The translations under genes were made by a program, and so were the position numbers. This document shows, piece after piece, positions 7,806-16,147 of a DNA stretch of 31,087 nucleotides (the stretch's first letter is position 1; each line of letters starts with the position of its first letter). Where the stretch lies: the NCBI RefSeq assembly GCF_002482385.1, contig NZ_DLFW01000010.1, forward strand, positions 1 through 31,087, in the 5' to 3' direction. Source of the stretch: Dysgonomonas sp. UBA7710. Lineage in GTDB: Bacteria; Bacteroidota; Bacteroidia; Bacteroidales; Dysgonomonadaceae. The notes beneath the pieces were generated by a model. It was not told the origin of the DNA. It searched no databases and saw only the letters and a program-made list of their open reading frames with translations.

Positions 7806-8414
7806 ATGGCAAGATATACTGGACCAAAATCAAAAATCGCCCGTAAATTCGGAGAGCCAATATTCGGACCTGACAAAGTTCTTTCTAAAAAGAACTATCC
7901 TCCCGGACAACACGGAAACGGAAGGAAGAAAAAATCGTCGGAGTACGGTATTCAATTGCGTGAAAAGCAAAAAGCAAAATACACATATGGTGTGCTTGAA
8001 AGACAATTCCGTAATATGTTTGACAAAGCACTTTCATCACGTGGTATTACAGGTGAAGTGTTGCTTCAAATGTTGGAATCAAGATTGGATAATGTCGTTT
8101 TCCGTCTTGGAATAGCGCCTACGAGAGCGGCTGCCCGTCAGCTTGTATCTCACCGCCACATCACAGTGGACGGTTCGGTCGTGAATATTCCGTCTTATAC
8201 AATCAAACCGGGACAATTGATCGCTGTTCGTGAGAAATCAAAATCTCTCGAAGTGGTAAGCGAAGCATTGTCTGGGTTTAACCATAGCAAATACCCTTGG
8301 ATCGAATGGGATACAGTATCTATGACAGGTAAATTTCTTCACCTGCCAGAGAGAGCAGATATCCCTGAAAACATTAAAGAGCAGTTGATCGTAGAGTTGT
8401 ATTCTAAAAATTAA
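7806..8414 (+). CDS. rpsD: 30S ribosomal protein S4, zinc-free form
   Basis: 202 residues, a primary 16S rRNA-binding protein that nucleates small-subunit assembly. The N-terminus MARYTGPKSKIARKFGEPIF has no cysteines, so this is the form without a zinc site. The S4 RNA-binding domain follows (about residues 92-155: LESRLDNVVFRLGIAPTRAA, LVSHRHITVDG). In several bacteria S4 controls its own operon by binding a leader; the long spacer upstream could serve that, but the sequence does not prove it. Confidence 0.98.
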   Translation: MARYTGPKSKIARKFGEPIFGPDKVLSKKNYPPGQHGNGRKKKSSEYGIQLREKQKAKYTYGVLERQFRNMFDKALSSRGITGEVLLQMLESRLDNVVFRLGIAPTRAAARQLVSHRHITVDGSVVNIPSYTIKPGQLIAVREKSKSLEVVSEALSGFNHSKYPWIEWDTVSMTGKFLHLPERADIPENIKEQLIVELYSKN

Positions 8415-8422
8415 TTAAATTC

Positions 8423-9415
8423 ATGGCTATATTAGCATTTCAAAAACCGGATAAAGTATTGATGTTAGAAGCGGACGATTTCTTCGGGAAATTCGAATTT
8501 CGTCCCTTAGAACCCGGATATGGTATTACCGTTGGTAATGCTTTACGCCGTATTCTGCTTTCATCTCTTGAAGGTTTTGCTATCACTTCTATAAAAATCG
8601 ACGGTGTTGAACATGAATTTGCCACCGTACCGGGTGTTATAGAAGATGTTACAAATATCATTCTGAATCTGAAACAAGTACGTTTCAAGCAGATAGTAGA
8701 AGAGATCGAAAACGAGAAGGTGAGTATTACAGTCTCAGGTGCCGAAGTATTCAAAGCTGGAGATATTGGAAAGCATCTGTCAGGATTTGAAGTATTGAAC
8801 CCTGACTTGGAAATCTGTCATTTAGACAAGAATGCAAGCTTCCAAATCGAATTGAATATTAACAAAGGCCGTGGATACGTACCTGCTGATGAAAATCGCA
8901 ATCTGTCCGACGATGTTAATGTTATAGCTATTGATTCTATTTATACTCCCATCCGTAATGTGAAATACTCGATAGAGAACTATCGTGTAGAACAAAAAAC
9001 GGACTATGAGAAACTTGTTATAGAAATAGCAACCGACGGATCTATTCATCCAAAGGATGCATTGAAAGAAGCTGCAAAGATTCTTATCCACCACTTTATG
9101 CTGTTCTCTGATGAGAAGATTCTCCTGGAACAAAGCGAAGTAGATGGAAACGAAGAATTCGATGAAGAAATTCTGCATATGCGTCAGCTGCTTAAGACTA
9201 AGTTATCTGATATGAACCTTTCGGTTCGTGCCCTTAACTGTTTGAAGTCGGCAGAAGTAGAGACTCTGGGTGAATTAGTGCAATTCAATAAGAATGACCT
9301 TCTTAAATTCAGAAACTTTGGTAAGAAATCACTTACCGAACTTGATGAACTATTGGATAGCCTGAGCCTGTCTTTCGGTATGGATATTTCTAAATATAAA
9401 TTAGATAAAGATTAG
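8423..9415 (+). CDS. rpoA: RNA polymerase alpha subunit
   Basis: 330 residues. The N-terminal domain (about 1-235) drives dimerisation and assembly of beta and beta'; the family block RPLEPGYGITVGNALRRILL spans residues 27-46. An acidic linker follows (EVDGNEEFDEEILHM). The C-terminal domain (about 258-320) contains LNCLKSAEVETLGELVQFNK and KFRNFGKKSLTEL, the part that contacts DNA upstream elements and activators. It lies 8 nt after rpsD and 8 nt before rplQ. Confidence 0.98.
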   Translation: MAILAFQKPDKVLMLEADDFFGKFEFRPLEPGYGITVGNALRRILLSSLEGFAITSIKIDGVEHEFATVPGVIEDVTNIILNLKQVRFKQIVEEIENEKVSITVSGAEVFKAGDIGKHLSGFEVLNPDLEICHLDKNASFQIELNINKGRGYVPADENRNLSDDVNVIAIDSIYTPIRNVKYSIENYRVEQKTDYEKLVIEIATDGSIHPKDALKEAAKILIHHFMLFSDEKILLEQSEVDGNEEFDEEILHMRQLLKTKLSDMNLSVRALNCLKSAEVETLGELVQFNKNDLLKFRNFGKKSLTELDELLDSLSLSFGMDISKYKLDKD

Positions 9416-9423
9416 TAAGCGAC

Positions 9424-10056
9424 ATGAGACATAATAAAAAATTTAATCATTTAGGGCGTACCAGCTCACACAGAAATGCCATGTTGGCTAATATGTGTGT
9501 ATCTTTGATAATGAGCCCTAATAAACGTATCTTTACGACCGTGGCCAAAGCGAAAGCTTTGAAAAAGGTTATAGAGCCGATGATTACAAAATCGAAAGAA
9601 GATACAACACATTCGAGACGTCTGGTTTTCCAGGATCTTAAGATAAACAGCGATCAGACTAAGGCTGCTGTAACTGAGCTATTCCAGAATATATCTCAGA
9701 AAGTAGCTGATCGTCCGGGCGGATATACCCGTATTATCAAAACAGGTAACCGTTTGGGTGATAATGCTTCTATGTGTTTTATCGAATTGGTAGACTATAA
9801 CGAAAACATGTTGAAGGAGAAGAAAGCTGCATCGAAGGGTAGGACCCGTAGATCTAAAAAGGCTGCAGACCAATCTGAGACTACTGCTAAAGGTGCTGCG
9901 GCTCCAAAGGCAAAAGCTAAAGATGTAGTAGCTCCTGAAGCGCCAGTTGTGGAAGAAGTAGAAGCATTGGAAGCTGCTCCGGGATCTTTGCCTGTAGTAG
10001 ATGAGGTAGCTCCTGAAGCTCCTGCTACAGAAGACAAGCCAAAGACTGAAGAATAA
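9424..10056 (+). CDS. rplQ: 50S ribosomal protein L17 with long C-terminal tail
   Basis: 210 residues. The L17 core is residues 1 to about 127 (MRHNKKFNHLGRTSSHRNAM, PNKRIFTTVAKAKALK, DRPGGYTRIIKTGNRLGDNA). L17 lies near the peptide exit tunnel. Residues 128-210 form a low-complexity extension, first basic (KEKKAASKGRTRRSKKA), then rich in Ala, Pro, Glu and Val. It contains two VAPEAP copies encoded by a 14-bp direct repeat (9928-9941 and 10006-10019). E. coli L17 is close to the core length, so the tail is extra; some tail is usual in Bacteroidota. It is the last gene of the operon. Confidence 0.96.
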   Translation: MRHNKKFNHLGRTSSHRNAMLANMCVSLIMSPNKRIFTTVAKAKALKKVIEPMITKSKEDTTHSRRLVFQDLKINSDQTKAAVTELFQNISQKVADRPGGYTRIIKTGNRLGDNASMCFIELVDYNENMLKEKKAASKGRTRRSKKAADQSETTAKGAAAPKAKAKDVVAPEAPVVEEVEALEAAPGSLPVVDEVAPEAPATEDKPKTEE

Positions 10057-10385
10057 GAGATTATACTCTTGTTTATATAACAAAAAAAGTATCCTAGATT
10101 TAGGATACTTTTTTTTGCTTAATAAAAGCTAGTTCTTCTGTCGAACTATTTTTTAGAACATCACATAAGTAGCGAATGTGAAGCCATGTAGTTTGTAAAA
10201 CTCTGTGTAAAGTTGGGAAGTCTGTTTGTTCGCTAGTAGGTATTTTATTACTCTACAATTATAAGATGGCTAAATATGTAAAACGTTGCATAACGAATTA
10301 AAAAAAAATGAATAAATATTGCAAATGTTTAATTGTAATCATGTAAGTATCTGTTTTAAAGATTGTTGTGTGTTGTAAAAAATAA
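10057..10385. other. Intergenic region between convergent rplQ and pbpC
   Basis: Besides the main terminator it holds a second terminator-like hairpin, TAGTTC (10130-10135) with GAACTA (10143-10148), followed by TTTTTT (10149-10154), reading on the + strand. It may be a back-up stop for the ribosomal operon. From 10155 to 10385 I see only AT-rich sequence with no gene, no promoter box and no clear hairpin downstream of pbpC. Confidence 0.5.
10082..10116 (+). terminator. Intrinsic terminator of the ribosomal operon
   Basis: A 15-bp perfect stem (10082-10096 with 10101-10115, core AGTATCCTA/TAGGATACT) closes a four-base GATT loop. It runs into eight T residues, 26 nt after the rplQ stop. The A-run on the left makes it potentially bidirectional, so it could also stop transcripts coming from pbpC on the other strand. 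Confidence 0.92.
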
Positions 10386-12776
10386 TCATTTTATTGAAAA
10401 TTTTACCGAAATACTTTCTCCGGTCTCATCAACAGTTATCAAATGGTGCTCCCCTTTAGCCGGACTATACTCCATTTTATGGAATCCTTTCGTCTCTCCT
10501 ATATATTGCCCATCCAGATGCCAGAATACCCGGTTCTGTGGAGAACGGTGAGCCAGTTCGAATACCAACTGGCCGAGAGTGCCGTCCAGTTGTTTTGGCA
10601 GGCTGATGATTGCATTGGGGAACGGATAGATAAACTCCATCAGCCTTATATCCGAATCTTCCCTGCACTCGGGTGAATATGGCGGCAGCGAACGATATGC
10701 CGGATGCTGCTCTTTGTAATACCATTCCCACGAAGGAGGCAGTATAAACCATGAAGTGTGGATAATGCCCCTTTTACCTGCACATTCGTCATATACCTGA
10801 TACTTCATATCTTCGGATAAATGTACCCGTTTATGATAAGGGCAAACCGCACCGTTCAATCCTTTTTTGCTTACCCATACCGTATCGGTCTCCGTATCAG
10901 GACAGTTCATGCTTTTCAGGCAGCCGCTTTCGTGACATACTTCTACTCTTACTAGGTCGCTTTCCGGTCTGGCGAACCAACGGCTTTTCGGCAGGGCATT
11001 GAATATATCGAACATCACCATACCTGCAGTGCGTGCCCCTGTAAGCCCCGGACGGCCTTCTCCGTCGGAGTTGCCTACCCATACACCTACAACATATTTG
11101 GGGCTGATGCCGACTGCCCATCCGTCACGGAATCCGAAACTGGTTCCCGTTTTCCATGCTATTTTCTGTATAGAAGGGATAGAGCGCCAGTCTATCTCCT
11201 CAGGACGGTTTACATTTGTCAAGGCTTCGAATGTTTGCCAGATGGCTCCTGCTGAGAATAATGGAGTCCGGTTTCTATCGCCTTTTTCATTGTTGCCATC
11301 GCTAAGGATATATGAGGGCTGTTTCATATTATAATACCGGCCTTCCTCATTGAACATATTGAGTTGTTGAGCCATCTGCAGGTACATGGTGCTGATGTCC
11401 CACAACCTGCCTTCTGCACCCCCTAAAATAAGCGACAGGCCATAGTTGTCGGCTGTGCGGTTGAGAGTGGTCATTCCCGCCCGTTTTAGCAGATTATAGA
11501 ATTTAGGGACGCTGTACTTGCGGAGGGAAACAACAAACGGTACATTGAGCGAGCGGGCAAGCGCTTCTGAAGCATGTGTAGCCCCATCATATTGCAGGCT
11601 GAAGTTCTTTGGTGCAAAGCCATTCAGATTGATAGGTACATCGGGTAATAACTGGTCGGGTAGTAGTTCGCCTTCCTGTAGCATGGCACAATAAAGGAAT
11701 GGTTTCAGGATACTGCCTGTACTGCGTGGTGCCTGTATCACATCTACCTGGTTGGCCGAAGTGTTTTTTTCGAAATCTACATTACCGCAATAGGCTACTA
11801 CCTCATTCTTTTGTACATCGAAAACGACGGCAGCTATATTTTTTATCCCGTTTTGTGAAAATTCGGCATTCCAGCGACTGAGAACAGACTCGATGCGTTC
11901 CTGTTGCGATTTGTCTATGGTCGCAGTTATATGTTTTCCACCCTGTTCCCTGTATAGGCGGGTGACAAGATGGGGAGCTATTTGGGGCAGGGGGTGAGGC
12001 TGGAAGGGCAGAGGTTCGGCTACTGCCAGTTCGTAATCTACCTTATCCAGTATTTCACGCTGATACAACAGCTCCAGTAGCCTGTTCCTTTTAGTCAGTA
12101 GTTTGTCCCTGTTCTTTCCAAAGTGCATCAGGGTAGGGGAGTTGGGTAATACCGCAAGGGTGGCTGCTTCTGCCCATGACAGTGTGGCGGCCTGATGTCC
12201 GAAATATCTCCACGATGCGGCCTCTATACCTACTACATTTCCGCCCATAGGGGCATGCGAGGCATACAGGTTCAGTATCTCGTCTTTGGAATGAGAGAAT
12301 TCGAGACGGGTAGCCAGAATCATCTCGATGAACTTTTCGCCGAACGTGCGGTTCTCTTTACGCGAGAGGCGGATAGTTTGCATAGTGATGGTGCTTGCTC
12401 CGCTTACGATCCGTCCGCTACTGATATTTTGTTTTATCGCGCGGGCCAGGGCTAATGGATTTACACCCCAGTGGCGGTTGAAATGTCTGTCTTCGAATTC
12501 TATCAGGCAGGTCTTGTATTTGTCAGGTATGGAATCTGACATAGGGAACCGCCATTGCTGGTCATTGGCTATACGTGCGCCTAGCAGTTCTTCATGCCTG
12601 TCGGATACTACTGTGCTGTACGGTACATGGAACAGTGGCGACGGCAGGCAGAATATATACCATATGAGTATGATAAGACAGGCAGGAATGCCAATCCGGT
12701 ATTTTATTTTAGCTTTCTTATACCGTTTCCACTGACGTAGAAAGAATATTTTTGTTGATTGCAGGAACTGCCTCAT
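10386..12776 (-). CDS. pbpC: Penicillin-binding protein 1C, bifunctional
   Basis: 796 residues, about the usual PBP1C length. A short cytoplasmic part is followed by one TM (about 28-47) and a GT51 glycosyltransferase domain (about 55-240) with the catalytic Glu motif EDRHF (E95), GASTITMQ and the RKENRTFGEKFIE region. The transpeptidase domain follows (about 300-600) with SxxK at S355-K358 (GSILKP), SLN at 409-411 and KTGT at 542-545. The C-terminal part (about 690-796) fits the PBP1C C-terminal domain. It polymerises and may crosslink peptidoglycan in the periplasm. In many genomes pbpC lies beside a large alpha-2-macroglobulin gene; none is seen next to it here. Confidence 0.95.
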   Translation of the reverse strand: MRQFLQSTKIFFLRQWKRYKKAKIKYRIGIPACLIILIWYIFCLPSPLFHVPYSTVVSDRHEELLGARIANDQQWRFPMSDSIPDKYKTCLIEFEDRHFNRHWGVNPLALARAIKQNISSGRIVSGASTITMQTIRLSRKENRTFGEKFIEMILATRLEFSHSKDEILNLYASHAPMGGNVVGIEAASWRYFGHQAATLSWAEAATLAVLPNSPTLMHFGKNRDKLLTKRNRLLELLYQREILDKVDYELAVAEPLPFQPHPLPQIAPHLVTRLYREQGGKHITATIDKSQQERIESVLSRWNAEFSQNGIKNIAAVVFDVQKNEVVAYCGNVDFEKNTSANQVDVIQAPRSTGSILKPFLYCAMLQEGELLPDQLLPDVPINLNGFAPKNFSLQYDGATHASEALARSLNVPFVVSLRKYSVPKFYNLLKRAGMTTLNRTADNYGLSLILGGAEGRLWDISTMYLQMAQQLNMFNEEGRYYNMKQPSYILSDGNNEKGDRNRTPLFSAGAIWQTFEALTNVNRPEEIDWRSIPSIQKIAWKTGTSFGFRDGWAVGISPKYVVGVWVGNSDGEGRPGLTGARTAGMVMFDIFNALPKSRWFARPESDLVRVEVCHESGCLKSMNCPDTETDTVWVSKKGLNGAVCPYHKRVHLSEDMKYQVYDECAGKRGIIHTSWFILPPSWEWYYKEQHPAYRSLPPYSPECREDSDIRLMEFIYPFPNAIISLPKQLDGTLGQLVFELAHRSPQNRVFWHLDGQYIGETKGFHKMEYSPAKGEHHLITVDETGESISVKFSIK

Positions 12777-13094
12777 TATTCGTATTTTATCTATTTTTTT
12801 TAATTTTAATAAGTTGTTAGAGTATGATAAACTTTACAACTTTTCATATTTTTCCTATTATTACCTTTTCAGTTTAATCTCCGGCTTTAATGTTTCCGGT
12901 TATACTATATAGATAAAGTTATGGAAGAATATACCAATTACAGGACTATTTTTTATATAATTTATCTAAACAGCCTCATGGTGTTAATATTCTGCAAATT
13001 ACTTCATATATTAACTTACTTCACTGTAAATGTACAAAAGAAAAGAAAAAGATAAAATGTTTTCTTATTTTTGTATCTTCATCAGATTTTGTCG
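12777..13094. other. Divergent intergenic region, pbpC to flippase-like gene
   Basis: 318 bases, strongly AT-rich, serving both divergent genes. The + strand direction has a TAnnTTTG box (next entry). For pbpC I find no matching box. The only other structure is a spaced inverted repeat, AAGTTGT (12811-12817) with ACAACTT (12836-12842), which could be an operator or chance. No small gene is evident. Confidence 0.45.
13066..13073 (+). promoter_or_regulatory. -7 promoter box of the flippase-like gene
   Basis: TATTTTTG matches the Bacteroidota -7 consensus TAnnTTTG, 21 nt before ATG 13095. No good -33 TTTG is seen at the right distance. If it is used, transcription starts near 13080, which makes the in-frame TTG at 13071 unusable and supports the ATG start. 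Confidence 0.55.
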
Positions 13095-14126
13095 ATGGGA
13101 AAAGAGTCTTCAAGCTTTAGTATATGGAAAATACTTGTGCCTACATTTATAGGCATGGGGGTTATCGTCTATATGTTCAGCCGTGAATTTAATCTGGATG
13201 ATCTCAGGCAAATCACAGTTACGGAGCATACTGTTTTCTGGATTTTTGTTGCTTTCTGTTTTATGCTGGGGCGTGATACCGGCTTTGTTATTCGTTACCG
13301 TTATCTTACGGAAAAGCAATTGTCGTGGAAGCAATGCATCAAAGTTACTCTATTGGCCGAATTTGGAACGGCTGTCACCCCTTCGGTGGTAGGAGGATCG
13401 AGTATGGCTGTACTGTTTCTGGCAAAAGAGAAAATCCCGGTCGGGCGCAGTACGGCAATGGTATTTGTGACTTTGCTACTCGATGAGATGTTTTTCGTAG
13501 TCACCTTTCCCATACTTCTGATATTTATCCCTTTTCATACTCTGTTTGCCGATAATACGGCTCTGGGTTCGGGGGTGTTGGTGCTTTTTGTCGTTGCGTA
13601 CATCATTAAAATGCTTTTGTGTACAGTGCTGATAGTCGGTTTATTCTTCAAACCTCAGGCTATCCGCTGGTTGATAATAAAGATATTCAGGTTGCCCTTT
13701 CTTCGTCGTTGGCATAAAAGCGCAGCCAAGGCCGGAGATGATCTTATTGTAAGTTCACGGGAGATAAGGGGAAAGGCATTTTCATATTGGTTTCCGCTGA
13801 TAATGGCTACCATTTTGTCGTGGAGTTCACGTTATCTGGTAGTGAATGCTATTTTTATGGCATTCTTTCAGGTGCATGATAATCTGCTGATATTTGCCCG
13901 CCAGTTTGTTATGTGGGTTGTTATGGTGGTCAGTCCCACTCCCGGAGGAAGCGGGTTTACGGAATTTATATTCAAACAATATCTGAGTGAATTTATTCCT
14001 TTAGCAGGGGTGGTGCCTGTTATAATCCTGCTGTGGCGGCTACTGACTTATTATAATTACTTGTTTGTAGGCGCAGTAATTGTACCGGGATGGGTAAAGA
14101 AATCGTTTGGAAAGAAAGAGGAGTAA
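13095..14126 (+). CDS. LPG-synthase-TM / flippase-like integral membrane protein
   Basis: 343 residues from ATG 13095; an in-frame TTG eight codons upstream overlaps the promoter box and is rejected. The protein is a multi-spanning inner-membrane protein of the family typified by the transmembrane domain of lysylphosphatidylglycerol synthase (formerly UPF0104). Diagnostic stretches are EFGTAVTPSVVGGSSMAVLF (residues 89-108) and the SPTPGGSGFTEFIF motif near the C-terminus. There is no soluble aminoacyltransferase domain, so it is a stand-alone membrane part. Family members are linked to lipid or lipid-linked substrate movement, but the substrate here is unknown. A small one-TM gene starts 4 nt after its stop. 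Confidence 0.85.
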   Translation: MGKESSSFSIWKILVPTFIGMGVIVYMFSREFNLDDLRQITVTEHTVFWIFVAFCFMLGRDTGFVIRYRYLTEKQLSWKQCIKVTLLAEFGTAVTPSVVGGSSMAVLFLAKEKIPVGRSTAMVFVTLLLDEMFFVVTFPILLIFIPFHTLFADNTALGSGVLVLFVVAYIIKMLLCTVLIVGLFFKPQAIRWLIIKIFRLPFLRRWHKSAAKAGDDLIVSSREIRGKAFSYWFPLIMATILSWSSRYLVVNAIFMAFFQVHDNLLIFARQFVMWVVMVVSPTPGGSGFTEFIFKQYLSEFIPLAGVVPVIILLWRLLTYYNYLFVGAVIVPGWVKKSFGKKEE

Positions 14127-14130
14127 CTAT

Positions 14131-14538
14131 ATGAGTAATAGAAGAAACCGGTCTACCAGAGGGATATTCACACTATGTTTAATTGTGGCACTGCTTTATA
14201 TATCTTACCAGCGATTCTGGTATACGGAGGAAGAAAAGATAGTGATGTTCTATGAAGATAACAGATTTTCTTTCGAATTGCTAAAAGATAAGATATCGAC
14301 ACCCGACGAAGATGAAGATCTCAGGATAATAGATTCGTTGAAAAATAAATTATCGGTGCGAAGATATTGGATAACATATGATACGGACGATACTGCAATA
14401 ATTCATTTGAATGTCGATTTCGAGAATTACGTTGCCCCATTCGAATATTGGTATTGTGTAAAAGGTCTTAAAGAGTCCGGAAGTAAAGAAGGTCCGGTAT
14501 TAAAGAAATTGAATGATAACTGGGGTATATTCAGATGA
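14131..14538 (+). CDS. Small single-TM protein of unknown function
   Basis: 135 residues from ATG 14131, which follows the upstream stop by 4 nt with a GAGG stretch just before it; an in-frame TTG at 14107 would overlap the upstream gene and seems less likely. A basic N-terminus (MSNRRNRSTRG) precedes one hydrophobic helix (about residues 11-28), giving a short cytoplasmic tail and a mostly charged extracytoplasmic domain with EEEK and DEDEDLR patches and several Tyr/Trp. I do not recognise a family. The spacing says it is cotranscribed with the flippase-like gene and might be its partner. Real-gene status rests on codon pattern, RBS and position. Confidence 0.75.
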   Translation: MSNRRNRSTRGIFTLCLIVALLYISYQRFWYTEEEKIVMFYEDNRFSFELLKDKISTPDEDEDLRIIDSLKNKLSVRRYWITYDTDDTAIIHLNVDFENYVAPFEYWYCVKGLKESGSKEGPVLKKLNDNWGIFR

Positions 14539-14629
14539 TATGCTAAACGATTTTTGCATATTTATGTATCTTTATTATCTATATACTCTAATGAATGACG
14601 AACCTAATAACAAAATAATCTAACGAAAA

Positions 14630-15454
14630 ATGAAAAAACTATTTACAACTTTGACTGTGCTGATAGCTATAGCTTGCCTGCCATTGTTTTCGCAAACAGT
14701 AGATACCATTCAGGTATTCAGTCCAAAGATGAACAAGACAATCAAAAACGTAGTTGTCCTCCCCGCTGGGTACGACAAAAACGACGCGGCTAAATATCCG
14801 GTTCTTTACCTTTTGCATGGTTACGGGGGGCGATACGATACATGGGTAAACGGTACCAAAAAGAGTCTGCCTCAGGATGCTACGCGTTGGCAGATGATTG
14901 TGGTTTGTCCCGACGGACAGAATAGTTGGTATTGGGATAGCCCTGTTAATCCGTCAATGCAATTTGAAACGTATGTAAGCTCCGAACTGATTAAATATAT
15001 AGATGAGCATTACAACACCGTGGCTTCTCCGAAAGGGCGCGCTGTAACGGGTTTCAGTATGGGTGGCCATGGTGGTTTATGGCTGGGGATAAATCATTCA
15101 GATGTGTTCGGCGCATGCGGTTCTATGAGTGGAGGGGTGGATATCCGTCCTTTTCCGAATAACTGGGAAATGAAAAGCTGGCTTGGAAAATATAAAGATA
15201 ACAGAGAGCAATGGGATAAGCATACTGTCATAGATCAACTGGATAAGATACAGCCGAACTCGTTGGCTATTATAATAGACTGCGGCGTAAATGATTTCTT
15301 CTATAATGTAAATGAAGAGCTGCACAAGAAAATGCTGTACATGAATATTCCTCACGATTATATTGTCCGTCCGGGAGCGCATACGCACGACTACTGGAAT
15401 AACGCGGTGGATTATCAAATGATGTTCTTTTCTAAATTTTTTGGACAGAAATAA
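14630..15454 (+). CDS. Secreted alpha/beta-hydrolase esterase (esterase D family)
   Basis: 274 residues. A signal peptide (MKKLFTTLTVLIAIACLPLF, cut near SQ at 21-22) sends it to the periplasm or beyond. The fold of the putative esterase family (PF00756 type) shows an oxyanion region HGYGG (63-67), the nucleophile elbow GFSMGG (S143), an acid in the DCGVND segment (D218 or D222) and the catalytic histidine in PGAHTHDYW (H251 or H253). Relatives include feruloyl and acetyl-xylan esterases, mycolyltransferases and S-formylglutathione hydrolase; the signal peptide argues against the last. The substrate cannot be told. It is 91 nt after the previous gene; a near-match to the -7 box (TATCTTTA) lies at 14567-14574. 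Confidence 0.88.
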   Translation: MKKLFTTLTVLIAIACLPLFSQTVDTIQVFSPKMNKTIKNVVVLPAGYDKNDAAKYPVLYLLHGYGGRYDTWVNGTKKSLPQDATRWQMIVVCPDGQNSWYWDSPVNPSMQFETYVSSELIKYIDEHYNTVASPKGRAVTGFSMGGHGGLWLGINHSDVFGACGSMSGGVDIRPFPNNWEMKSWLGKYKDNREQWDKHTVIDQLDKIQPNSLAIIIDCGVNDFFYNVNEELHKKMLYMNIPHDYIVRPGAHTHDYWNNAVDYQMMFFSKFFGQK

Positions 15455-15455
15455 C

Positions 15456-15463
15456 TATCTTTG
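15456..15463 (+). promoter_or_regulatory. -7 promoter box of the response regulator gene
   Basis: TATCTTTG fits TAnnTTTG and lies immediately after the esterase stop. No TTTG lies at the 19-21 nt distance upstream. It overlaps the in-frame TTG at 15461, so that codon would not be in the mRNA; the ATG at 15497 is the better start. Confidence 0.5.
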
Positions 15464-15496
15464 ACCTTTAATCATATCAAATCGCTAAGGATTGGG

Positions 15497-16147
15497 ATGA
15501 AAGATGTAATTATAGTCGACAGGCAGGATATCACGCGTGTAGGGATCGAAACCCTTATAAGTGATACCAACAAGGCATCTTCTGTTCAGGTCGCCGACAG
15601 TAAGGGTGATCTGGTGAAAATGCTTACAACTACCCCTGATGCAGTTGTGATACTGGATTATACCCTCTCTGATTTTGGGAGTGTAGATGAACTGTTAAAT
15701 GTTGGATATAGATTTTCACAATCCCGTTGGTTGTTATTTTCCGATGAATTAAGTTACGATTTTCTCCGTCGCCTGATTATGAGTAGCGAGTCATTTAGCA
15801 TTGTCCTGAAGTCATGCGAACTGGATGAGATAAATATGGGTTTGCTGCATATATTCCGTGGCGAACGCTTCATCTGCGGTCGTGTAACAAACCAGCTTTT
15901 GCAAAGCCAGAAGCCTATGACCGAATCGCTGGATCATATTCTTACTGTTACGGAGAAAGAGATTCTCAAGGAGATAGCATTAGGAAGAACGACGAAAGAA
16001 ATAGCATCTAACCGCAATCTGAGCTTTCATACAATCATCACTCACCGAAAGAATATCTTCCGTAAACTGGAAGTAAATAATGTGCATGAGGCTATTAAAT
16101 ATGCCATGCGTGCCGGACTGGTAGATCTGGCCGAGTATTATATCTAG
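15497..16147 (+). CDS. Orphan LuxR/NarL-type response regulator
   Basis: 216 residues from ATG 15497. The receiver domain (about 1-120) has a probable phospho-acceptor D54 (VVILDYTL), an acidic residue at D8, a Ser at the switch position (LFSDE) and K105 (VLKSCE). A linker leads to the LuxR-type helix-turn-helix (about 148-208: LTVTEKEILKEIALGRTTKE, IASNRNLSFHTIITHRKNIF), with the family's recognition-helix pattern. No histidine kinase gene lies in the window, so its partner and targets are unknown. Its stop codon overlaps that of the convergent gene on the minus strand. Confidence 0.9.
   Translation: MKDVIIVDRQDITRVGIETLISDTNKASSVQVADSKGDLVKMLTTTPDAVVILDYTLSDFGSVDELLNVGYRFSQSRWLLFSDELSYDFLRRLIMSSESFSIVLKSCELDEINMGLLHIFRGERFICGRVTNQLLQSQKPMTESLDHILTVTEKEILKEIALGRTTKEIASNRNLSFHTIITHRKNIFRKLEVNNVHEAIKYAMRAGLVDLAEYYI

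Noticed and set aside
10201..10385. Possible small RNA or promoter downstream of the ribosomal operon
   Set aside because: No TAnnTTTG box with spacing, no terminator of its own and no stable stem apart from the tandem terminator hairpins upstream.
13071..13094. TTG-initiated extension of the flippase-like gene
   Set aside because: The TTG lies within the TAnnTTTG box; the ATG at 13095 is a normal start after the expected transcription start.
15461..15496. TTG-initiated extension of the response regulator
   Set aside because: The TTG overlaps the -7 box, and the receiver domain begins properly at the ATG at 15497.
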